Below are positions 56,140-64,000 of a DNA stretch of 64,000 nt, in pieces (position 1 is the first letter of the stretch; every line of letters begins with the position of its first letter). Origin of the DNA: Sipunculus nudus (taxonomy: Eukaryota; Annelida; Sipuncula; Golfingiida; Sipunculidae). The stretch lies in assembly GCA_026874595.1 (NCBI GenBank), contig CM049311.1:13917676-13981675 (forward strand), written 5' to 3'. The notes under the pieces were generated by a model. The model ran no database searches, was not told where the DNA came from, and saw only the letters and a list, made by a program, of their open reading frames with translations. The position numbers were made by a program, and so were the translations under genes.

Positions 56140-56480
56140 ATCTCGTTCCCACGCGATAATTATCGCGTGGCCACGCGATAGTATCGCGTGGCCACGAGAT
56201 ACTAACGCGTGGGAACGAGATAATTATCGCGTGGCCACGAGATAATTATCGCGTGGCCACGAGATACTAACGCGTGGGAACGAGATAATTATCGCGTGGC
56301 CACGAGATACTAACGCGTGGGAACGAGATAATTATCGCGTGGCCACGAGATACCAACGCGTGGGAACGAGATAATTATCACGTGGCCACCAGATACTAAC
56401 GCGTGGGAACGAGATAATTATCGCGTGGCCACGAGATACTAACGCGTGGGAACGAGATACTATCTCGTGGGAACGAGATA
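56140..56480. repeat. Right subterminal palindromic tandem array
   Basis: About sixteen units, inverse in overall order to the left array, largely alternating TATCGCGTGGCCACGAGATA and ACTAACGCGTGGGAACGAGA, so more regular than the left one. Confidence 0.9.
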
Positions 56481-56899
56481 AAAATAATTTTGTGCATGTC
56501 CTATACGAGCCACCGTAGATTACTCAACAAGATCTGCTACGAATAATTTAAGCCAAGGATGGAATATTAACGATCAAGTTTTATTTCTGGTCGTCCGTTA
56601 TTTTGGAATACGTTGCTACATAATCTTGGATCATGAACGTCTTTGGCCACAATTAAACATAGAGCCAGATCCTTCTATTCTAAGAACTTTGTGATGCTTA
56701 GTATTTAAGATTTTATCTTTTATTCTTTTAATTTTTTTATCATGGCCTAAATACTTGCACAGTAACTTAAAAACACCTACTCTCCTTTCATTTACAATAT
56801 ATACTTAGTGAATTCAATGTTTTATGATAAAATTTTACATGCTTCGCAATATACATGGTTCTATTATTATTACATGTCTGACAGATTTAAAATGTATTA

Positions 56900-56903
<4 letters not shown>

Positions 56904-56963
<60 letters not shown>
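56904..56963. repeat. (TA)n microsatellite
   Basis: About 60 bp of TA dinucleotide. Confidence 0.95.
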
Positions 56964-56966
<3 letters not shown>

Positions 56967-57136
56967 CAAAAACATTTTATTGTTAGAGTATTCTATATGT
57001 TTACTTTTCAAAGAATTCATTAGAAGAACAGAATGACGTCTGACGAAGTTACCCCGCATGAATATATTGAATAATAAATAATCAAGGTTGTGTATCAGTA
57101 ATAGACCTGCGGCAGAGAGGGGTTTCATGGGGTCAA

Positions 57137-57293
57137 ACCCCAACCCAAGGTATAACAAAACACAACCTATTTTTATTAGTAATGAACTCGTATACTTCCA
57201 GAAAAAATAGGTCGTGGTCTCAAGGTCGTGTTTTGTCCTACATTTACAGCCATGTTTCCATGGTAACTATTCTTGTTATACCTCCGGTTGGGG
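57137..57293. repeat. Short inverted repeat (MITE-like hairpin)
   Basis: CCCCAACCCAAGGTATAACA near 57,137 and TGTTATACCTCCGGTTGGGG near 57,271 are imperfect inverse copies about 115 bp apart. No coding content. Confidence 0.5.
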
Positions 57294-58642
57294 TTACACC
57301 TATTTCTAAGCCTCTTTTGGGAGGTTGGCCGCTAGTCTATAAGTCCTCCTGCGTAGAAACACGCTCTGTAGTGCGCAATCTGTCAACTCAGTTTCCTGCG
57401 GCCCATCCGATTTCTGACGGATAACCTATCGCATGCCTCTTTAGACACTTCAAGAACACCAATCTTAAGGAATTTGCAAATATCAGGGCTTTCAATGGGT
57501 ATTAAATTTGGGGATTCCAGGACGCTCAAACCAAAGTTTTGAGAGTCACTTGGGATTTTGGAGCGTCCCTTAGAGATGACTCGTTTCCATGCAATTTTGT
57601 AGGGTCATGTGACATTAAATCAAATGTTTAAGCATTTACGTCAGTATGGCATCTTCAATGGTTATATATTGTTATTTATGATTATCTTATTAAACCGAGA
57701 TATAAGTGTCATCGTTGTTGCAACTTTAATTGATCTGTATGAGGTGGTCGGTAATGGTCAGTAAATGCTATAGGAGCTAGCATTGATTCTCTCCGTATTA
57801 TATGTATACAGCCAAAATTCGAGCCTCCAACCTGACGCCCAGATACGGCATAGGAAACACTGGAATACAAAAAGCATAAAGGGATCTACATTTTGAATAT
57901 AGATAGTGAAAACTTTTTTTGTGAAAGTAACCGCCTCCATCATTATATTGCTTGCTATAGAATGTACCATATACATCCGATGAGTTCCATGCCGGTTTCG
58001 GACCTCGTGACAGGGGTTTATACTCGATTATCAAGGCGTCAGCCTGGCTCGATGTACAACTCAGGAGGGGGAACGAATGATTCAAGATATATTAGTATAT
58101 AAACGTTTATATGCATATTACACCCACCTGCAAATAACTTTATTCGTGGAACTCGCTTTTGAACAAAGTCTGGTCCAATTCCAACTTAGTAAAATGCGTT
58201 TGTGTCAAACCTCGGATCTATATATATGATAAATCTGACTCCCAGGGTTATACAATAGTGCCATGACTTATTATATATTTTTTATTGATTGATTGATTGA
58301 TCGGTGAGAAAGAGTGATAAAGAATATAATGAATATCATAAGTTTAGATAAGTTTAGATTAGATAAGATTAGATTTAAGCATTAGGTTCTGTAGTTTGGA
58401 GCCTTTTCAGTAAATATATTTATATGTATATATATAAACTGCATACATACATACATACAGTACTGTAGCCTCCCGGGGTGGGGGGGGGGGCAGGGGAGAC
58501 AGAGCGGTAAGAGTTTATATTATAAGAAAATTAGAAATGCCAATTTATAGCATATATATTTTTTTTAAAATCCACACCGCGGGAGGGGGATTCACTGCCC
58601 TGCTTTTACTGCTCTCCCTCAGACTTTGCTCAGGCCACGGCC

Positions 58643-58644
<2 letters not shown>

Positions 58645-58731
<87 letters not shown>
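58645..58731. repeat. (TA)n microsatellite
   Basis: About 86 bp of TA dinucleotide with one CA interruption, the longest such tract in the window. Confidence 0.95.
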
Positions 58732-58733
<2 letters not shown>

Positions 58734-59807
58734 AGAGACTGGTGGACAGACGCAATGCAAGGTTTTCTTATGCATGACAGTCTTCACGAGTGCTCAGTGT
58801 TGTCAAGCAAAACTTGGCAAGCGGGAAAACAGTTTTTTTTTTTTTGCATTGATACTCACACGTTGTCTCTCTTAAGTAATATTGGCATTGTTATAAAACA
58901 CCCGTTGAGGCACCATTAAGTAAGTACTTGGGCGTAATCAAACAATTTATACATATATGTAGAAGAACAGGTCAGATCGTATTTGTGATGGGTCGTCAGT
59001 TGCCTAGGTGTGACTGTTGACTCTGCTGATTAGTAAAAAGTCCTCCAATTTCGAGGAGGCGTTGTAGTTTGAAACTCGATCGATGGCACTTAATGGAGTT
59101 TACATAGAGTTAACATTGTCAGTTCGAGCGTCTTGAAATAATGGCGTCTTGTATGTGTTGAAGTCGGCCAATCGGGTTGAACAGGGGCGGATACAGGATT
59201 TTGGAAAGAGGTGCCCTGAGCGTCCTGCATGGTTTCGGTAAACAAGTGTGCCGCGAGTGTTATTGTTGACTTTATACAGAAAAACTTCAATTAACGACCA
59301 CCCCAGTTTGGCGACCACGTAAAAATAATGACAAAATTTTCACTGTCTCAATTGTTTTTTTTTTTTTTTTGTTTTTGTTTTTTTTTTTTGCCAGACCTCA
59401 CTTAGCCGACCACCATTTGCAAATGCGACCACTTTATCAAGGTCCCGTTCATGGTCGTAATTTCATGTACATGACTTGCATACATGTACATGACTTTCGT
59501 TCATGTTTCATTAATAATGTGCATACTATTCAGTTTGGCTATATACAAACTCGAAATGTAATGGTAATTGTTCAACCCTGAAATTGAATGGCCATTTTTT
59601 TCTGGTGACACTTGACCTTCAACAACTTCATATTTGGACGCTTTATGGTTTATTTTATGGGAAAGGGGAATGCTTGATTAGAATGTGTGCAGTTTCAAAT
59701 TTCCAGAAAACGAAGCGAAGCTTTTCGGTATGATGCGTATGTTATAATACTCATATTATTTTACGTCCTAACTGTGTTCCCCACCCCTCTAATCCTCCCC
59801 TGGATTA

Positions 59808-59947
59808 AAGCGTAGTTCAAACCGAGTACAACAGTGATTATTTGACATCTGATAGTAAACGCTTATATCAGCACTCAAAACGTAGTTAACACCGAGTAAA
59901 CAGTAACTATATGTCATCTGATAGTAAACGCTTATATCAGCACTTTG
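59808..59947. repeat. Two-copy 70-bp tandem repeat
   Basis: CGTAGTT...CATCTGATAGTAAACGCTTATATCAGCACT occurs twice in a row (CGTAGT at 59,811 and 59,881). Confidence 0.8.
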
Positions 59948-61969
59948 GCACGTGCTGCACATTTCAGCGTCTGTCTCGCCCGTGAACTTCAGAAACATTG
60001 CTTCTCAGAAAAAAATGAATTTGTTTGACCCTAAAATCTACACGCCTGGTACTGCATATAAACAAACTATCTATCGCACACAGCAACCAAGCATAATTAA
60101 ATTTAACCTAGCGATATATATTGTCCACTCGCTTGTAATCCGTGGGCAGAGGAGCAGTTAATTTGGTGGGATAACTACGCGCTGAAGTTGAGGTTAGTAA
60201 AAACCATATCTTCAGATGACTAATCCAGTTATGAATTTAATTATCACATGTGTCCGCAAAAGTCAAATTTAACCCTAAACCTCTACATTTATCATATGGA
60301 TTATCCATCGAGCTGTAATTTAAGATCGATGCAATATTATTGCTCCAGAAGTCCTTGTTCTAAAGAATCTATTTAAATCATTTTTCACGTCTTACCGTTA
60401 TTTCCGAAAAATTGGACAGTATGTGTACTTAGTTTAAATACACAAAATGTTATCCATTGTTGTTTAAGACAGTTTACAAAACCTAAGAAACATAGGTATA
60501 CATACAGTATATATGTAACCTTTCCGTAGATAGTTTCTATTGCACATGTTTAGTTCAATAATGAGAAAATTATTAATTTTAGGGCTCTTTTGAGTTTATT
60601 TTTAAGAAATGCACCTTTTAGATTGTGAAATTATTAATCAATTTTAATTCATATGAGTTTGGCGGGGTTTTTTTTTTTTGCTATAACATTAGTAGTAATG
60701 AACTGTCTTAAATATATTATATAAACACAAAAGTGCAATGGTGATTAATGTTAATTTTATATGGTGAACTATTTATTTATTTCTTAGAAAAATAAATAAT
60801 AAAGTTTCAATAAAATTGTTATAATTACTTTTTCCTATTTTGCAAATGAATTATATCATTGTTATATGAAATTGTTATTTAATAAAAAGTTAACAAAATA
60901 ATCGCACTAAAAAAGTGTCTAAAAACCCAATTTGTTAAGCCTTAAGTTGTGTTCCCATATGCACGTGCATGCATATATGTGTAAAAATCATGTGTCCGTA
61001 TGCGTGAACTCAGGGATTCCCGGGTACAGATGACGTCACTATACCCTCTTCTATTAAGAAGGCATGCTAGGTCCACGGTACCACTGTAATAGACGTCTTC
61101 CTGAATATGGAAATACTTCTATTTTTTTCACGCACATATACAGATACGCGCACATAAAATCAGAGCTTTACTTGTGAAACATTTGATAGTTCCGTCGGCA
61201 AGGCCTTAAGCCCCGCCCCCTTAACGACGGTTGCTAAGCCCACATTTGTTGACGATTATTGACAATGTTCCCATATCTGAGTGCGGTGTAGCGGCTCTAA
61301 CCATTGCATGGATTCTTTCATAAACATATTTGTACAAAAACCTCGCCACTTCTCACTCAGACGTCTTTGCTCAGACAACCCGTGAACACAAGCATAGATC
61401 CGTTTCTATACATATATTTAATTTATCATAGATTGTCGTTTATTTTTTTAAATAATTGCCATTTCTTAAAGTACATTTGCGAGATGTAATAACCATTTCC
61501 TTTTTTTTAATAAGTTGGCAAACGTCATTTTTCTGAAGCTTCTGAGTCAAGCGAGGGTTTCATCGCAACTAGCCAAGAACAGGCCACGTCATATGACCGT
61601 GTCCACTTTTGATTTGCTGTTGCTTATGGATGATTGACGCGTCGGAAGCGTGTTCATGCGCTGGACGTTATGGTGGTTTGAGGTGTTGATGCCCTTTGAG
61701 CCAGCATTTCAGGTTGTAGTTCGTGATATGAGAAAAATGCATGACTTCCTACCCTTAAAGATAATACAGGTTTTAAATACAACCTCTGTGTTTATTTAGC
61801 CCGCCAGCCAGCCCACTTAGTGCCAGTCTGTACCTACAGGGGTCATAAGTGTGATAGAAATGGTTCTCTCAGTTCCAAAAAATGCTGGTTTCTCAGCCTC
61901 TTTGTTTTATTTTTAGGGGGGGTTACAGAAATTCTTGCAGGCGGGCGAATTTTATTCATAGTGGCTATT

Positions 61970-63125
61970 TTGCCGGTACAGGCAAAATAGCTCAGCAGGC
62001 TACTTTGTCCTTACAGGTAAAATTGCCTATTACATGCAAATGTCTATCTATCTGGTACAATAAAGACACCCATTAACACTCTTTGTTTTACATACATTTG
62101 AAAGCTAACATTGGGCTACCCATTTAATCAGAGGAGTTGTGAAAGCTAGTGTGATTTTGTGCGAGGAGGTACAGACTCTAATAGGTTGTTTGAGTATGTT
62201 TGTGTTACAGTTTGTGTCTCGTGTCAGGCAAGATTACATCGCTGGCTATGTTGTATCTAAAAAACAAGAGGTTTTAAGTGTACAGTCATTTTTATTGCCT
62301 TGGGAATGAAACAAACATATATACGTTCAGACTTTACATAGCCTTAGCCCAGTAGGCTACGTTGCGGTGTTGCATAGCATAAAACCCTTGAGACTGACTT
62401 TTGTAAGGCCTCTTACCATTATTGTAGTCGTAGATGACTTCTGTGAATTTAAATACCTGATTCAAAGCAGGTTTTGGAGCTCTCTTCTGTGCAGTAAAAG
62501 TTTCTGGAATCCCGGCGGAAAAGGTCACTGTAGTGGTTTTTTTTCAAATTCTTCCCAAGAATGAAAGAAGTCTCCTTCGCTTATCATGTTTGCTGTAAAA
62601 CAACGAGTACTACTTCTGATTTCATATGGAATTTTGCAACCCATATATCAGGGTAGATCAAAGGACAGTAAGGCACCTACAACTCCATGTAGTCCTGTGA
62701 AAACACTGAAGATGTACCACAAACAAACTGACATGATTTAAACAACTCATCAGGTCCTGTGTAAACTGTGTAGTTGCTATATAAACACAAACAAACACGA
62801 GGCTGGTTTTGAGGCTTTTTACCATTGCAGAGATCTCTTTGAAGGTGTGACCACTATGCCACAAGCAAGCTCAAACAACGAACCTAATGATGTCAGTACC
62901 TACTTTTATGATATCACCACTATGGCACTAACTGACCGTTGCTCTTACAGCTCCTCTAATTAAATAGGTGTCCCCATGTATCTTTCAAATGTATGACAAA
63001 AACAAAGTGTCTGTGGGTGTTTTTACTGTACCGGCTATATATCATTTGAATGAAAAAAAAACTATTTTACCTGTACAAACAAAACAGCCTGCTGAGCTAT
63101 TATGCCAATACCAGTACGGGAATAA
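61970..63125. repeat. Possible inverted-repeat pair around 1.1 kb
   Basis: GCAAAATAGCTCAGCAGGCT at 61,981 and its inverse AGCCTGCTGAGCTATTATGCC at 63,085, with ACAGGTAAAAT next to both. These could be the ends of a non-autonomous transposon. No target duplication seen. Confidence 0.35.
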
Positions 63126-63381
63126 AAATAACCTCTGTAAATTTTTACAACATTTCTCTTATTGAATTTGATTAAAATTTCAATTGAACAGGGGGCAACA
63201 TGATAATAACAGAATTTTCTGCTGAGCAGGTGAAAGATCAACAAAATAAAAGGATAGTTTAGCGGAATTTTATTATTTTATTTGTTTTTCTCGAAAGAAA
63301 TATTCAAATTTGACACACGCAAAACTAAAGAAATCAGCCTGTTTTAGACCTTATGGTAGGTTTATTAATTGTAGCATCGAT

Positions 63382-63627
63382 ATGATGTGGCAGAAGCTCG
63401 CCTTCGCTTTGGGAGTGTTAGGCGGTTTGGTGTACGGCCAGGTTGACCGCACAGTCGAGAACGAGGCTAAGGGACCCGCGGTTGTGGATGCGGTTGTTGA
63501 CAGGATCCAGGTCACGTGTATCTTTGATAATGACCGCGTCTTCCTCAGGAGGCTGGCTCTGGTCGAGACTAATGACGGAACCGATGCCAACACCTACAGG
63601 AGTGGCTACCACGGTGGAATCTGGCAG
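63382..63627 (+). CDS. First exon of a secreted protein (GIWQ motif), gene runs off window
   Basis: ATG at 63,382 opens M-M-W-Q-K-L-A-F-A-L-G-V-L-G-G-L-V-Y-G-Q, a classic signal peptide, followed by VDRTVENEAKGPAVV, V-T-C-I-F-D-N-D-R-V-F-L-R-R-L-A, VETNDGTD and TYRSGYHGGIWQ. A GTATAA donor follows in phase 0. The C-I-F-x-D-x-x-F-L-R-R-L-A-x-V-E...TYRxGYxGGIWQ pattern recurs in secreted proteins of molluscs, brachiopods and other marine animals, including shell-matrix proteins, as I recall; an E and GIWQ arrangement is reminiscent of lysozyme/transglycosylase folds. GC content is clearly higher than in neighbouring DNA, as expected for a constrained exon. The next exon lies beyond about 63.63 kb and is not seen. 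Confidence 0.78.
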
Positions 63628-63880
63628 GTATAAGGTTTCGTTGGGTTTACTAGTTGGATAAAGTTTTGTTGTTACCGTTTTGTGTTTATAACCTAATATA
63701 CAAACTGTTTTCTACATTATATAAACTTTCAAAATAAACATCGGGTCATACAACATAAACTGTCGCTAGGATCTAAGAGAAACATTCTCTGAAGAGGCAC
63801 AGAGAAAACATAAAGGTACAACTTGGCCTAAGGGCCATCTTAAATTTTTGCTTTCCTACTCGCTTTTCTATAAGCAGAAC

Positions 63881-63931
<51 letters not shown>

Positions 63932-64000
63932 AAAACAAATTACAGCAATTCGATTCAGCTGGATGAAAAACAAGTAGAGTTGTATTCGACTTTCCGGCTC
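63628..64000. other. First intron of the secreted-protein gene
   Basis: Begins at the GTATAA donor. Contains a (GA)n tract. No second exon visible before the end. Confidence 0.6.
63882..63929. repeat. (GA)n microsatellite
   Basis: About 48 bp of GA dinucleotide. Confidence 0.95.

Larger units (their letters stand above)
54288..56523. mobile_element. 2.2-kb fold-back element with GATTAC target duplication
   Basis: GATTAC at 54,288-54,293 and 56,518-56,523 flanks an element whose ends are exact inverse copies for about 40 bp (TACGGTGGCTCGTATAGGAC...). Next to each end is a tandem array of about 22-bp units mixing TATCTCGTTCCCACGCGATA and TATCGCGTGGCCACGAGATA forms, which are themselves palindromic (54,333-54,595 and 56,140-56,480). 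The centre holds no transposase but a nested TIR element and TA tracts. It is probably mobilised by a transposase elsewhere in the genome. Confidence 0.9.
57294..63381. other. Long interval without a recognised gene
   Basis: Contains TA and homopolymer tracts, a two-copy 70-bp repeat at 59,808-59,947, a lone GGGGCGGATACAGG fragment at 59,184 and a pair of inverted AGCTCAGCAGGCT-containing stretches (61,970-62,040 and 63,060-63,125). Short open frames here have no support. It may be upstream DNA of the gene at 63.38 kb. Confidence 0.5.

Noticed and set aside
54294-56517. CRISPR-like array at 54.3 and 56.1 kb
   Set aside because: The units are contiguous palindromic repeats without unique spacers, in animal DNA, and are bounded by a transposon target duplication.
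57182-58102. Open frames of 70-95 codons around 57.2-58.1 kb
   Set aside because: No splice context, no motif, overlapping frames on both strands, and base composition like the surroundings.

Overview
This is AT-rich animal (metazoan) nuclear DNA. Genes are split into short exons with GT-AG junctions. Between them lie (TA)n microsatellites, a 23-bp minisatellite, tRNA-derived SINEs, a decayed LINE, a Tc1/mariner relative and several fold-back or MITE-like elements. The repeat styles and the receptor-like exons suggest a marine invertebrate (a lophotrochozoan or a basal deuterostome), but I cannot name the species.

The main structure is a very large imperfect inverted duplication. A left arm (about 3.07-28.92 kb) is repeated in reverse complement as a right arm (about 30.32-52.24 kb) around a 1.4-kb unpaired spacer. 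One 191-nt exon present in both arms differs at 21 positions when aligned by hand, so the arms are old but clearly homologous. They differ by large insertions and deletions: a 5.1-kb left-only block with the transposase, a left-only 1.94-kb element, a right-only SINE cluster with a 13-bp target-site duplication, a right-only block with a transmembrane exon, and different copy numbers of a 69-nt exon.

The arms carry exons of receptor-type membrane proteins: a signal-peptide exon, a C-type-lectin-like half-domain exon (with WIGGR), a 148-nt exon, a 201-nt exon, repeated 69-nt stalk exons (1-1 phase), a transmembrane exon and tyrosine-containing cytoplasmic tails. Each arm holds one such gene (gene B) plus the 3' end of a second (gene A). 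A candidate exon of a third gene (gene C) lies on the opposite strand, and a tyrosine-rich tail exon with two ITIM-like motifs sits across the right edge of the duplication. Lesions differ between arms, so most copies look like decaying or recombining members of an immune-type receptor cluster.

Layout: 0-1.8 kb LINE; 2.1 kb orphan receptor exon; 3.07-28.9 kb left arm; 28.9-30.3 kb spacer with a third tail-exon copy, an orphan signal-peptide exon and a Penelope/hammerhead-like repeat; 30.3-52.2 kb right arm; 52.2-52.8 kb tyrosine tail exon; 54.3-56.5 kb fold-back element with a GATTAC target duplication; 56.5-63.3 kb with no recognisable gene; 63.38 kb first exon of a secreted protein that continues beyond the window.
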